A stretch of DNA of 64,000 nucleotides. Origin: CAZXPY01 sp964643435. Its GTDB lineage: Bacteria; Patescibacteriota; Microgenomatia; Woykebacterales; RBG-16-39-9b. Positions within the stretch are counted from its first letter, which is position 1, and each line of letters begins with the position of its first letter. This document shows, piece after piece, positions 15,496-24,644 of this stretch. The stretch covers positions 62,001 to 126,000 of the forward strand of contig CAZXPY010000002.1 in the NCBI GenBank assembly GCA_964643435.1, given 5' to 3'. A program made the position numbers and the translations under genes. The notes below the pieces were generated by a model. The model was not told the origin of the DNA. It did no database searches and was given only the letters and a program-made list of their open reading frames with translations.

Positions 15496-15834
15496 ATGGA
15501 ACCGACCGTGGAAGAAGCCTTTTATAAGAAATTAAACAACGTTGTTTTAGCCGTGAAGGGAAGGGTTAAAGAAGTTTTAGAAGACGATACTGGAGCTTCC
15601 CCTCACCAAAGATTTATCGTCGAAGTGCATTCTGGACATACTGTGTTAGTGGCGCATAATTTAGAACGTGCTTATCGTGTACCCGTAAAAATTGGTGACA
15701 GCGTAGAGGCTCGCGGTACCTTTGTCTGGAACAAATATGGTGGATTGTTGCATAATACTCATCATGATGATCGTGGCGAACACGAAGATGGTTGGGTCAT
15801 TTTAGGCGAAAAAAAGCCCAGCCCCTCTAATTGA
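15496..15834 (+). CDS. DUF3465 family protein
   Basis: The 112 residues match the DUF3465 pattern: a GRVKEVLEDD opening, HQRFIVE, HTVLVAHNL, GDSVEARGTFVWNKYGG and the closing HNTHHDD with GWVILGEKK. The fold looks like a small OB-like beta barrel. The function is unknown. No signal peptide is visible. The gene stands alone, facing away from dnaX, and ends in a hairpin (AGCCCAGCC/GGCTGGGT at 15813-15845). Confidence 0.8.
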   Translation: MEPTVEEAFYKKLNNVVLAVKGRVKEVLEDDTGASPHQRFIVEVHSGHTVLVAHNLERAYRVPVKIGDSVEARGTFVWNKYGGLLHNTHHDDRGEHEDGWVILGEKKPSPSN

Positions 15835-15894
15835 AAGGCTGGGTCAGCTGCCCTTATTCGGTCCGTCATCGAAAAAACCATTTACCTCTTCCTT

Positions 15895-16215
15895 TCAATC
15901 TCTAGGTATAATGGCGTAACGTATTACCAAGTAAACCACCCAAACATAGGTAAAAGCGACAAAACCCACTGCTACCTTGCCCAACCAGCTGTAGGAGATG
16001 GATAGATTAAATGCTATCACTGCCACAATCAGCAGTACAACAGCTGGACTAAGCAAAAGAACGAGTTTCAAGCAAACAGCAGCTATTCTAAGAACCCAAA
16101 CCCGGAAGCTTGGGTAATACCCATTGCTGCCCCTAACAAAATCTTGTTCGGCCAAAATCTCTTCTACTTGCCGCCGGATTGTCTTTGAAACAACATCCCC
16201 TTTGTTGTCAGGCAA
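15895..16215 (-). CDS. Small membrane protein of unknown function
   Basis: The 106 residues contain a soluble N-terminus (about 40 residues) and two or three membrane helices (RIAAVCLKLVLLLSPAVVLL, AVIAFNLSI, VAVGFVAFTYVWVVYLVIRY). I recognise no family. Its start overlaps the end of mfd by 8 bases, so it is translated from the mfd transcript. Confidence 0.65.
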   Translation of the reverse strand: MPDNKGDVVSKTIRRQVEEILAEQDFVRGSNGYYPSFRVWVLRIAAVCLKLVLLLSPAVVLLIVAVIAFNLSISYSWLGKVAVGFVAFTYVWVVYLVIRYAIIPRD

Positions 16216-18157
16216 GGCTTTTCTCCCCTTTCATATGCTCAACCGCTTGATTAAGCAGCTGCACGTACAGTTCGAAGCCGACGAGGCTGATATTACCACT
16301 TTGGGCTGTTCCAAGCAAATTTCCGGCCCCGCGGATTTCTAAATCTTTTTTGGCAATCTTGAAACCTGCCCCAAGTTCTGTTTTCTCGCCAATTATTGCC
16401 AGCCGCTCAAACGCACTAGCGGTTGGTAGATAACCTTTTGGATAAAAAAGAAGGGCGTAAGCTTGTCGCTCGCTTCGCCCGACTCTGCCACGAAGTTGAT
16501 GTAAATCGGCTAGTCCAAAACGGTGCGCATCTTCGATAAGAATCGTATTTACGTTTGGCATATCAAGACCAGATCCAATGATGGTAGTACAAACCAACAC
16601 GTCTGCCTTCCCTGAATAAAATTGTTCCATTACCGCCGCGAGTTCTGGCTCTCTTTGCTGCCCGTGGGCGTAGACCACTCTTGCTTTAGGGATTAAACTC
16701 GCGATCTCCATTGCTTTTCTGGCGATAGCCGCCACATTATTAAACACGTAATATACCTGTCCGCCCCGGAAAAGTTCTTTACTAATCGCTTCCTTCACTT
16801 CCCTTTCATCGTATTTCCCAACAAATGTTCTAATTGGTTGGCGTCCTTGTGGTGCTTCTTTCAACACCGAAATATCGCGCAAACTGGCGAGAGACATATG
16901 TAAGGTCCTTGGAATCGGTGTAGCACTCATCGAAAGAACATCGAGACTGGTACGCAAACTCTTTAATTTTTCCTTAGCGGCTACCCCAAAACGATGTTCC
17001 TCATCAATAATTAAAAGTCCGAGATTTTTAAATCGTACATCTGGTGAAAGGAGCCGTTGAGTGCCAATGATTAGATCGATACTTCCTTGCTTTAACTCTT
17101 CCACAATAATCTTTTGGACTTTTTCGTCACGAAAACGGGAAAACATCTCTAACTTAACCGGAAACCTTTTTAGTCTTTGAGAAAAAAGCTGAAAGTGTTG
17201 GGCCGCTAAAATGGTGGTTGGCACAAGAACGACCACTTGTTTATTACCTTGAACAACTTTGAAAGCGGCTCTTACAGCAACTTCGGTTTTGCCAAAACCA
17301 ACATCGCCTACTAAAATCCGGTCCATTGGTTTCGTAGCTTCTAAATCTTCCTTTATTTCTTTGGTCGTCTTTATCTGATCAGCCGTTTCTTGGTATTCAA
17401 AGGAGGTTTCTAGCTCTCTCTGCCAAGGAGTATCAGGTGAATATGGGGATCGACTGACTATTTCCCGTCTTGCATACAGGAGCAAAAGATTGCGGGCTAC
17501 TTCTAACAGCGATTGCGTTACTTTTTGTTTGATTCTTTCCCAGCCGCTTCCCCCTAAAATAGCCAATTTTGGTTTATAACCCGGCCTTCCGATATATTTT
17601 GTCAGCCTTTCTATTTGCCCAACTGGCACATAGAGCTTATCGCCTTTAGCGTACTCCACGGCTAAAAAAGGGCGAACGTGGGGTTGAGAAGTTGTAAAGG
17701 ACGGTCCAAGTTCGCCTATCACACCTAAAAACCTTCCGATCCCGTGATCTATATGGACTACTAAATCCCCTACGTCTATTTCTGATAAAAAAAGTCTTTC
17801 AATTTTACCTCCACCAGAAGGAAACGTGCTTCTTTTTGTCCATTTAGGAGCAAGTTTTGGGGTAACCCCGAAAGGAACAATGTATATTTCCTTAAGGTTT
17901 TTTACCTTAATTTGGGTAAGATAATTGAACAAATATATATTTTCAATTTTATCACCAATCAAATCAATCCGAACCGGTAGTTTGTATCTCTCCAACCAGA
18001 TATCGATTAAATTGCCTCTCCGGCCAAATTCTCCTTCTTTAGTAGGAGTAGAGGTACGAAAATTTTCGTAGTCTAAACGGATTAGCTTGTCGATTAATTC
18101 GCTGCTTTCAATTTTTTGTTTCAATTTTAGAATTAAACCTTCTTTTTCCATACGCAA
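16208..18157 (-). CDS. mfd: Short Mfd-type transcription-repair coupling factor
   Basis: This 649-residue protein keeps part of the UvrB-like N-terminal domain (FGRRGNLIDIWLERYKLPVR), the CarD-like RNA-polymerase-interacting domain (VGDLVVHIDHGIGRFLG) and the RecG-like translocase. Helicase motifs are GDVGFGKTEVA (Walker A), DEEHRFGV (Walker B), SATPIPRT and QLRGRVGR. Full-length Mfd has about 1100 residues, so the UvrA-binding part and the C-terminal autoinhibitory domain appear to be missing. It could still move stalled RNA polymerase; recruiting UvrA is doubtful. An ATG is used; no strong Shine-Dalgarno is seen. Confidence 0.9.
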   Translation of the reverse strand: MRMEKEGLILKLKQKIESSELIDKLIRLDYENFRTSTPTKEGEFGRRGNLIDIWLERYKLPVRIDLIGDKIENIYLFNYLTQIKVKNLKEIYIVPFGVTPKLAPKWTKRSTFPSGGGKIERLFLSEIDVGDLVVHIDHGIGRFLGVIGELGPSFTTSQPHVRPFLAVEYAKGDKLYVPVGQIERLTKYIGRPGYKPKLAILGGSGWERIKQKVTQSLLEVARNLLLLYARREIVSRSPYSPDTPWQRELETSFEYQETADQIKTTKEIKEDLEATKPMDRILVGDVGFGKTEVAVRAAFKVVQGNKQVVVLVPTTILAAQHFQLFSQRLKRFPVKLEMFSRFRDEKVQKIIVEELKQGSIDLIIGTQRLLSPDVRFKNLGLLIIDEEHRFGVAAKEKLKSLRTSLDVLSMSATPIPRTLHMSLASLRDISVLKEAPQGRQPIRTFVGKYDEREVKEAISKELFRGGQVYYVFNNVAAIARKAMEIASLIPKARVVYAHGQQREPELAAVMEQFYSGKADVLVCTTIIGSGLDMPNVNTILIEDAHRFGLADLHQLRGRVGRSERQAYALLFYPKGYLPTASAFERLAIIGEKTELGAGFKIAKKDLEIRGAGNLLGTAQSGNISLVGFELYVQLLNQAVEHMKGEKSLA

Positions 18158-18195
18158 AACTCCCCTAATGAAAAGTTTAGGGTGGGTGTTTTATA

Positions 18196-18720
18196 TTATT
18201 CTTTTAACCAGTTAATAACTACTTTACTAGCTTCTTCTACAAGGGTTTGGATTTCTTCAGTCTGCGAAAAATCTTGCAAAACCCAATCATCTGTTTCAAT
18301 TGGTCCGGCAGCTGCCGGAGGGCGACCAATACCTATTCGTGCACGATTAAACTCCACTGACCCAAGCGCTTCTATTACTGATTCAACTCCTTTATGACCA
18401 GCCGAACCTCGAGCAAATTGAAGTTTGATTCTACCAAATTCTAAATCAACATCATCGTGCACTAACAAAAGGTCTTTTGGTTTTAATTTATAAAAATTAA
18501 TTATTCTTTTAACTACCCTACCAGAATCATTCATAAAGATTTGGGGTTTAATTAAAAGTTTATTTTTATCTAAAAAATACAAAATCGCTTCGAATTTTTT
18601 ATTGATATGAGGGCTTACCACGTAGGTTTTGATAATCTGATCCAAAACCATAAAACCAAGATTGTGCCTGTTTCTTGCATACTTTTCTCCAGGATTTCCA
18701 AGACCCACTGCTATTTTCAT
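18196..18720 (-). CDS. pth: Peptidyl-tRNA hydrolase
   Basis: The 174-residue protein opens MKIAVGLGNPGEKYARNRHN, with catalytic His in RNRHN. It also has FMNDSG, LLVHDDVDLEFG (catalytic Asp), and GHKGVESVIEAL. It recycles peptidyl-tRNAs released from stalled ribosomes. Slightly shorter than the usual 190 residues. It lies immediately upstream of mfd on the same strand, an arrangement common in bacteria. Confidence 0.96.
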   Translation of the reverse strand: MKIAVGLGNPGEKYARNRHNLGFMVLDQIIKTYVVSPHINKKFEAILYFLDKNKLLIKPQIFMNDSGRVVKRIINFYKLKPKDLLLVHDDVDLEFGRIKLQFARGSAGHKGVESVIEALGSVEFNRARIGIGRPPAAAGPIETDDWVLQDFSQTEEIQTLVEEASKVVINWLKE

Positions 18721-18809
18721 TGCTTTTAGCTTACCCGCCTAGTAGTATTTTTGCAATTACTCGTGATAAAATTAGGCAAAACTATCGAGGAGGGTATCGA
18801 GGAGGGAGA

Positions 18810-19148
18810 ATGATGATCCTAACAAAAATAACCGACATCAGCAACTGCGGTCCCGACAGTAAAGGAATCGGATCGTTGGTCTATCTTACTTCTGGCGAGT
18901 GGTTTCCAATCGAAACTGAAGTTGATGACCGCGATGACTTAATAGGATTAGACGTGATCCATTTTCCGGGATTGGCTACTTGGCAGATAGAAGTAGCTAA
19001 CGAGAAAATTGTATTCAAGCGAGTCCTCTTCCATACTAGGAACTGGATTTATGGTCACGAACACATTCCAGAAGGAGCAAGTGCGGATCTAGCAGTTTTA
19101 CGCTTCTTTGGATTGAGAGAAAATACTCCAGAGTTGGCAACTGCCTAA
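18810..19148 (+). CDS. Hypothetical protein, 112 residues
   Basis: I recognise no family. The protein is acidic with no membrane segment (MMILTKITDISNCGPDSKG, SGEWFPIETEVDDRDD). The start is chosen at the ATG pair behind GAGGAGGGAGA; upstream in-frame codons lie in the pth promoter region. A TGATAAAAT extended -10 box is about 40 nt upstream, and a terminator follows. It is another standalone orphan with its own signals. Confidence 0.6.
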   Translation: MMILTKITDISNCGPDSKGIGSLVYLTSGEWFPIETEVDDRDDLIGLDVIHFPGLATWQIEVANEKIVFKRVLFHTRNWIYGHEHIPEGASADLAVLRFFGLRENTPELATA

Positions 19149-19170
19149 ACCCAAACCAACTCCGCTACGT

Positions 19171-19206
19171 TAGGCCTCAAACTCCCTTTTGGGGCCTTCT
19201 TTTTAA
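19171..19206 (+). terminator. Rho-independent terminator
   Basis: AGGCCTCAAA pairs with TTTTGGGGCCT, followed by TCTTTTTAAT. It ends the hypothetical gene at 18810-19148. Confidence 0.75.
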
Positions 19207-19328
19207 TAAAAGAAAGAAGGTATGGTGTGCGTCAAATTTGTGCGTAGAAGTTGAACTTCGGAAGCTAATTTTTGACCAATTTTTGCTCGAGCAGAAATTG
19301 CCAAAATATGAATCTGATAAAATTAGGC

Positions 19329-19790
19329 TTAAATCTGAATTGAGGCGAGGATTTGCTTTTCGAGGGATCCCATTTGGACGGTTTCGGCGGGTTTTTCGTG
19401 ATCGTAACCCAGTAGATGCAAAAGCCCGTGCGTTGCTAAAAAATTCACTCTTTGCTCAACTAAAACGTTTTCTTTAGTGGCTTCGGCTAGCGCCTGCGGG
19501 TAAGAAATTACAATATCGCCTAAATCAAGATAGTCTCTTTCTTTTTTTAAAGATTTAACTTGCGTTTTTACGTTTTCGTTTTGGGAGAAGGAAAGGACAT
19601 TTGTGGTTTTATCAATTCCTCGATACTTTCTATTGAGAAGCCTCATCTTTCGATCACCAATTATACTTAAGCCGACCTGCGTTTTTCCTTTAATTTTTAA
19701 AGTAGTCAAAACTTTCTCAAGAAAGTTTCTTAGCTCTTTTCTTTTTAGTTTATAACGCGGCTCAACATTAACATATATCTTAAAACTCAT
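19329..19790 (-). CDS. ybeY: Endoribonuclease YbeY
   Basis: The 153-residue protein has the UPF0054 zinc motif HGLLHLLGYDH. It also has LNRKYRGIDKTTNVLSF, the usual NxxxRxxdkpTDVLSF region. YbeY matures rRNA ends and takes part in ribosome quality control. I start at the ATG at 19790, which overlaps the final codons of rpsU and gives a normal N-terminus; the longer frame runs through rpsU. Confidence 0.93.
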   Translation of the reverse strand: MSFKIYVNVEPRYKLKRKELRNFLEKVLTTLKIKGKTQVGLSIIGDRKMRLLNRKYRGIDKTTNVLSFSQNENVKTQVKSLKKERDYLDLGDIVISYPQALAEATKENVLVEQRVNFLATHGLLHLLGYDHEKPAETVQMGSLEKQILASIQI

Positions 19791-19980
19791 TCTTACGGAA
19801 GGTTTTGCGGGCACGATAAGCTTCCTCTCGTTTTCTAACAACCGAGGGTTTTTCGTAAAATTCTCGTTTCTTTAGCTCATCAAGGATACCGTCCATAGCT
19901 ACTTTTTTATTAAATTTTCGGATTAAAACTTCAACCGGTTCGCCTTCATGCGCTACAACTTTGGTCACAGATAAATGCAC
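19780..19980 (-). CDS. rpsU: Ribosomal protein bS21
   Basis: The 66-residue protein is basic and matches bS21: VVAHEGEPVEVLIRKFNKKV followed by REFYEKPSVVRKREEAYRA. It is a small-subunit protein near the anti-Shine-Dalgarno. It overlaps ybeY by 11 bases and follows the HIT gene, a cluster typical of bacteria. Confidence 0.93.
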   Translation of the reverse strand: MHLSVTKVVAHEGEPVEVLIRKFNKKVAMDGILDELKKREFYEKPSVVRKREEAYRARKTFRKNEF

Positions 19981-19993
19981 CTCCTCTCAAGGA

Positions 19994-20305
19994 TTAATCC
20001 CCTTCCAGATGCCAATGCAAATGCGGAATGTGTTGATACTTCCCCCCATTAAACACTACCCTGTAGGCGCTTTCTATATTCTTTTCCTTAATTATATCAT
20101 GCACTATTTCAACCATCTCTTGCAACAGCCAAGCATGCTCCTTTTTGATTGATAGGAAAGTATCTAAATGCTCTCTTGGCACCACTAAGATATGGATCCT
20201 TGCTTTTGGGGTTATATCATTAAAGGCGACTACGTTTTTGCTTTTCTTAACAATATTTGTCTCTAATTTCCCGCTTACAATCTGACAAAAAATACAATCT
20301 TTCAT
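19994..20305 (-). CDS. HIT family nucleotide-binding hydrolase
   Basis: The 103 residues include CIFCQIVSGKL, the family zinc-type opening, ARIHILVVPREHLDTF, and the C-terminal histidine triad HIPHLHWHLEGD. Members hydrolyse nucleotide phosphoramidates or dinucleoside polyphosphates. It sits directly upstream of rpsU. Confidence 0.93.
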   Translation of the reverse strand: MKDCIFCQIVSGKLETNIVKKSKNVVAFNDITPKARIHILVVPREHLDTFLSIKKEHAWLLQEMVEIVHDIIKEKNIESAYRVVFNGGKYQHIPHLHWHLEGD

Positions 20306-20341
20306 GATCTTATGATAACAAATTAATTTAATACTCTCAAC

Positions 20342-21408
20342 TTAAATTTTGGATTTTAGATTCTCTAACACCTCGTAAGGTACCTTTAAATAGAAATCGG
20401 TAAACCCAAGGGCTTTACCAGCCGAGCCAAAACCGTGGTAATCACTGCCGCCAGTAATAAGCAAGTTTTCTTTCTGGCAGATTTTTTCGAAATGTTCCAC
20501 GCAAATTTTTGTATCTTTCTGCGTTTCCCGATGAGCGTAAACTTCAAGTCCGTCTAACCCGAATTTAATTAAATTAGAGAGATAATTTTCGTTAAAAATT
20601 ATTTCACCCTCTTGTTTCTTAGCTAGGCTCCAACAAGGATGGGCTAAAATTGCGATTCCACGAACTGCGTGGATTAGCCTAATTGCCTCTTTTGGCGCTA
20701 TTGTTTCTCTTGACTCGTAGGCAGGTGCGCCCGGTATTAAATATTTGACAATAAAATCTCCGGTTGTGGGAATTTTGCCAAAATCTCTTATTAATCTATC
20801 CCTATTTTGGGTATCGTTTATGACTAACCAAGCAATATGGGGTTGGACAATCGTCCCTCTCGCCAAAACTCTTAGGTCGCCAAAATCTATTTGGTAACCA
20901 AGAGAATTTAGATTATTGATCACTTTTTCTGCTCTTTTTCTTCGCTCCTCCTGAAAGCTCTTCAAAGTTTCTTTAAAGGGTCTGTTTTTCCAGTCAATAA
21001 AAAATCCCAGAAAATGAAATTCTTGAGTGGCGTCTGGATAACTCGTAATTTCTACTCCCGAAACTATCTCAATCCCTAACTTTTTTCCAGCTATAATCGC
21101 TTCCTCTAAACCATCGATATTATCGTGATCAGTAATCGCAATTGCCGCTAAATTAGCGNNNNNNNNNNNNNNNNNNNNNNNNNNNNNNNNNNNNNNNNNN
21201 NNNNNNNNNNNNNNNNNNNNNNNNNNNNNNNNNNNNNNNNNNNNNNNNNNNNNNNNNNCTCTAAACCATCGATATTATCGTGATCAGTAATCGCAATTGC
21301 CGCTAAATTAGCGTTCTTTGCTTCTTGAACCAGTTCGGACGGTGTTAGCGCTCCGTCAGAAAAAACCGTATGGGTATGTAAGTCAATGGTTCGACTATTT
21401 GTAACCAT
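20342..21408 (-). CDS. PHP domain phosphoesterase (interrupted by an artificial gap)
   Basis: The N-terminus (IDLHTHTVFSDG, then ITDHDNIDGLEEA) carries the metal-binding histidines of the PHP family. The C-terminal part has HAVRGIAILAHP, LEVYAHRE and ITGGSDYHG. After removing the gap and one copy of a 55-bp duplication the frame is continuous, about 300 residues. Related proteins hydrolyse nucleoside 3',5'-bisphosphates or RNA 5' ends; the substrate here is not proven. It heads the HIT-rpsU-ybeY group. Confidence 0.88.
21159..21258. other. Scaffold gap (100 N) with duplicated flanks
   Basis: The 55 bases before the gap (21104-21158) are repeated exactly after it (21259-21313). The two contigs therefore overlap and no sequence is missing. 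Confidence 0.95.
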
Positions 21409-21474
21409 CCGTAGATTTTAACTTTTTTTGGCAAATAGAGCAACCTAAAAAGAAACTTCTGCTGGTTTCCCCGA

Positions 21475-21828
21475 CTATTTTCTTTTTGGGGATTTTTTCC
21501 GCACTTTGGCGAACCGGTGAGCGGAAATGATAAAGGACCACACTGCTTCTATCTCTTCTTCACTTATTATTTCGCCTTCCACCCAGGTTTTTCCGAATTC
21601 GAATTTTTCAAAATCACCACTTTCAAGGGCTTTAACAAAATCTACTGGCGAAAGTATCAATAGTATATGTAAATAATTTTCGTCAATTACCTTGTACCCA
21701 CAAAAGAATTTGTCTTCGCTATGGGCGCCGATCCAACCAAAAGAGCGTGTCCAGCGAATAGGTCCTAAACTCTCAATTTTTTGAATTAATATTTCCTCAA
21801 GTGTCACCTTAATAATTTCCTGAGGCAA
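21475..21828 (-). CDS. Hypothetical protein, 117 residues
   Basis: I recognise no family with confidence. It is a mixed alpha/beta sequence with IRWTRSFGWIGAHSEDKFFC near residue 23 and a basic tail. It overlaps the TrpR-like gene by 20 bases, so the pair is probably one operon controlled by the palindrome at 22230. Confidence 0.6.
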   Translation of the reverse strand: MPQEIIKVTLEEILIQKIESLGPIRWTRSFGWIGAHSEDKFFCGYKVIDENYLHILLILSPVDFVKALESGDFEKFEFGKTWVEGEIISEEEIEAVWSFIISAHRFAKVRKKSPKRK

Positions 21829-22225
21829 GCTTAGCCCTTGCTTTCATATCTCCTTTTGCTACCAGTGCAAGCTCAATCATTTTAATTAACCGGTTTGTAC
21901 CTTTTGTTTTCTTTGGCGGTTTAATCCAACCAGACAAATTTTCCTTAAACTTCTCACTTTTATATCCCAATGTTGTCCTAGTTGTCCGAATGGTTTCATT
22001 ACTAACTTTTAAAACATCTTCGATTTGCCAATCACTGTAACCACTAAGTAGCATTATATAAAGAGCTAATCTCTTGGAGGTCATCGTCTTTTCTTCCTTT
22101 GTAAGAAATTCGGAGAGAAAATCGCTTAACTTATATTCATCAAATGATGATATAACCTCTACTAAAGTACTGTGTATTTGTTCCCAAACCGAATTTTGCA
22201 ATAACTTCTTAGACGCTCTCGGCAT
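21809..22225 (-). CDS. TrpR/YerC-like helix-turn-helix regulator
   Basis: The product has 138 residues. The central part (LTKEEKTMTSKRLALYIMLL, then GYSDWQIEDVLKVSNETIRT) is the Trp-repressor superfamily fold with its helix-turn-helix. It matches the YerC/YecD group, whose effector is unknown. A perfect 22-bp palindrome with a CTAG centre lies 5 bp before the start codon and overlaps the promoter, so autorepression is likely. Confidence 0.85.
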   Translation of the reverse strand: MPRASKKLLQNSVWEQIHSTLVEVISSFDEYKLSDFLSEFLTKEEKTMTSKRLALYIMLLSGYSDWQIEDVLKVSNETIRTTRTTLGYKSEKFKENLSGWIKPPKKTKGTNRLIKMIELALVAKGDMKARAKLASGNY

Positions 22226-22229
22226 ATAT

Positions 22230-22251
22230 CCAAGTATACTAGTATACTTGG
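22230..22251. promoter_or_regulatory. Perfect palindromic operator of the TrpR-like gene
   Basis: A 22-bp perfect palindrome with half-site CCAAGTATACT is centred on CTAG. On the minus strand it overlaps the spacer and -10 of the promoter TTGACT-N18-TATACT. The trp operator of Escherichia coli also has CTAG cores. The -10 box ends about 7 nt before the ATG. Confidence 0.8.
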
Positions 22252-22295
22252 AGACAAGTCAATAAGGCTTCTAGGGGACTTAAACTTTAATTGAT

Positions 22296-23516
22296 TTATA
22301 CGGAAGAGGTTTTTATTAGTTTAGGAGTTTTCTCATTCCGCTTTTTGATCTCAACGGAATCTTTTTGCACAGTTTTTTCGCTGATAACCCACCTCTCGGG
22401 AATACCGATCAGATCGGCATCGGCTAGTTTTACACCAGGACTTTCGTTACGGTCATCGTAAAGGACTTCAATACCTTTTTTAGTAAGTTTTTCGTAGATT
22501 TCGTCCGCTTTTTTATTAACTGTCGATCCTTCTCCAACAGCTAGTAGATGTACCGAAAACGGGGCGACGCTTTCTGGCCAAATAATTCCTTTAGAGTCGT
22601 GATGCACTTCGACAATCGCCCCCAGCAAACGACTAATACCAATACCATAGCAACCCATTATCACGAGTTTTTCAGAACCTGCCTTATCTTTAAAAGTGAG
22701 GTTAAAAGCTTTAGAAAATTTATCTTTAAGGGGAAAAATGTTTCCGACCTCAATTGTTCTAGCCCTCTTTAGTGGGCCGTGCCCCAAACCGCACATTTTT
22801 CCTTCTGTTACTCTCGCAATTTGGGCGTTTTCCGAAAAATCTCCTCCTGGGCAATAGATTATTTCGTCCTCACCATCGGGAGTTATAACTTGATATTCGT
22901 GCGAGTATTCACTAAAAGTTCCGCCGCCGGCTTTTGTTTCAATTGCCTCTAAACCCGCTCTTTTAAAGATCTTCTTGTAAGAGCCCTTCATAGTTTCGTA
23001 GTAGCCCTCCATATCTTTCTCATCAGTGTGAAAAGAGTAAAGATCCTTCATTAAAAACTCTCTTCCCCGCAGTAGTCCTGCCTTAGCCCTAGGCTCATCT
23101 CGAAACTTAGTCTGAATTTGATAAAGATAAAGGGGCAAATCTTTGTAAGAGGAAATCGCCTCTTTTGCGATTGGTACCAAAACTTCTTCATGGGTTGGAC
23201 CAAGAGCATATTGCGTATCGTAGCGACTCTTTAGTTTAAAAAGCGCGTCGAAAGCTTCCCAACGGCCGGTTCTCTCCCAATTTTCTTTATTTTGCAAAGC
23301 CGCTAGTAAGATCTCCTGACCACCAATCTCGTTCATTTCCTCTCTGACAATATTAGTAATTTTATTCAGTACTTTTAAACCGAGGGGTAAGTAGTTATAA
23401 ACACCAGAAACTTCCTTACTAATAAAACCAGCTTTGATAAGAAAACGAGCGTTGATTGAAGATTCGTCTTTGGGAAATTCTTTTAAAGTTTTGGGAAAGA
23501 GCCCACTTAAGCGCAT
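22296..23516 (-). CDS. proS: Prolyl-tRNA synthetase, compact form
   Basis: The 406-residue class II enzyme has motif 1 (VYNYLPLGLKVLNKI), motif 2 (FRDEPRAKAGLLRGREFLMKD split over two stretches) and motif 3 (GCYGIGISRLLGAIVE), plus the anticodon-binding domain. Bacterial ProRS usually has about 570 residues. The missing part is the insertion (editing) domain between motifs 2 and 3. Editing of Ala-tRNA-Pro must be absent or done in trans. It is the last gene of the rpsB-tsf-frr-rseP-proS run. Confidence 0.96.
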   Translation of the reverse strand: MRLSGLFPKTLKEFPKDESSINARFLIKAGFISKEVSGVYNYLPLGLKVLNKITNIVREEMNEIGGQEILLAALQNKENWERTGRWEAFDALFKLKSRYDTQYALGPTHEEVLVPIAKEAISSYKDLPLYLYQIQTKFRDEPRAKAGLLRGREFLMKDLYSFHTDEKDMEGYYETMKGSYKKIFKRAGLEAIETKAGGGTFSEYSHEYQVITPDGEDEIIYCPGGDFSENAQIARVTEGKMCGLGHGPLKRARTIEVGNIFPLKDKFSKAFNLTFKDKAGSEKLVIMGCYGIGISRLLGAIVEVHHDSKGIIWPESVAPFSVHLLAVGEGSTVNKKADEIYEKLTKKGIEVLYDDRNESPGVKLADADLIGIPERWVISEKTVQKDSVEIKKRNEKTPKLIKTSSV

Positions 23517-23537
23517 AGCTACCAGTATAGAAGTTTT

Positions 23538-24638
23538 TTAAAAGAAAGGCAAAAGTTCTCGGAGTCCGTTACCAAAGTTAGTGTTAAACCAAAGAAAGAT
23601 GATATCGTTGTAAGTGATAATCACCACTAGTAATAAAAGGAGAGCCAGACCAACTGAATGAATAATTCTTTCAAACTTTGCTGGTACTTTCTTTTTAGTT
23701 GCCACCTCTATCAACACAAAAACGAGCCTGCCCCCATCCAAAGCGGGAATTGGTAAGGCGTTTATAATCGCCAAATTTAAACTAAGTAAACCGACCCACT
23801 GTAAAATAGCCAAGATACCGGCTTGAGCGGCAAGATGAGTTACATAACCAATCCTTACTACTCCACCAATATCTTGAGGTACCTGGGCTCGGGTAAATAA
23901 ATCGGCGACTAAATCTCGTAATCCCCCCAACATTGCACCAGTGAATTTTAAAGCTTGAAGACTCCCAACTACCGGCGCCTGCCAGAAGGGGTAGGATTTT
24001 GAGACTATATTGGGAGCAGTGGTTATTCCAACTGGTCCCTCACCGGCCGGTGGGGAGGCTCTGGGAATGAGAGTAACTACCAAAGTTTCGTTGCCTCGCT
24101 CTAACTTTAAGGAAACTTGTGAACCAGCAAGTTGTTTTACTTTAAGACCTAAATCACTTGGCCCGGAAAGTTTTTTACCATCAATCTCATTGATTAAGTC
24201 TTCGGACCTTAAGCCAGATACTTGCGCCGGAGAATCTTTAGCAACAGAGGTTACTAAGACTTTACCAGTATCAATGGGACCTCCAATTGTATAAAGAATA
24301 CTAAAGGTTACTAAAGTTAAGACTACGTTCATGAAAACCCCAGCCAAAAGCATTCCGGCACGAAGTAGGGGTTTTTTGGCGGCAAAACTGCGCTGATCGG
24401 TAGTGGCAGAATTGTCATCCTCGCCTGTCAATCTTACGAATCCACCGGCTGGAATTGCGTTTATTGAGTAAATCGTTTCCCCATACTTTTTTCCAAAAAT
24501 TCGGGGTGGAAAGCCAAAACCAAACTCCTCTACTCTAACACCAGAGAGTTTTGCGGCTAAAAAATGGCCAAGTTCATGAACAAAAATTAGAATCGCTAGT
24601 ATTACAATGAAAATAAAGCCGGAAAATAAATAGGTCAT
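23538..24638 (-). CDS. rseP: Site-2 zinc metalloprotease RseP-like
   Basis: The 366-residue membrane protease has HELGHFLAAK in the first helix (zinc ligands), one PDZ domain (residues about 120-200, with GLRSEDLINEIDGKKL), and the second motif NALPIPALDGGRL. It cleaves membrane-embedded substrates, in other bacteria anti-sigma factors or signal peptides. It sits between frr and proS, the usual place. Confidence 0.95.
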   Translation of the reverse strand: MTYLFSGFIFIVILAILIFVHELGHFLAAKLSGVRVEEFGFGFPPRIFGKKYGETIYSINAIPAGGFVRLTGEDDNSATTDQRSFAAKKPLLRAGMLLAGVFMNVVLTLVTFSILYTIGGPIDTGKVLVTSVAKDSPAQVSGLRSEDLINEIDGKKLSGPSDLGLKVKQLAGSQVSLKLERGNETLVVTLIPRASPPAGEGPVGITTAPNIVSKSYPFWQAPVVGSLQALKFTGAMLGGLRDLVADLFTRAQVPQDIGGVVRIGYVTHLAAQAGILAILQWVGLLSLNLAIINALPIPALDGGRLVFVLIEVATKKKVPAKFERIIHSVGLALLLLLVVIITYNDIIFLWFNTNFGNGLRELLPFF

Positions 24639-24644
24639 AGTTTT

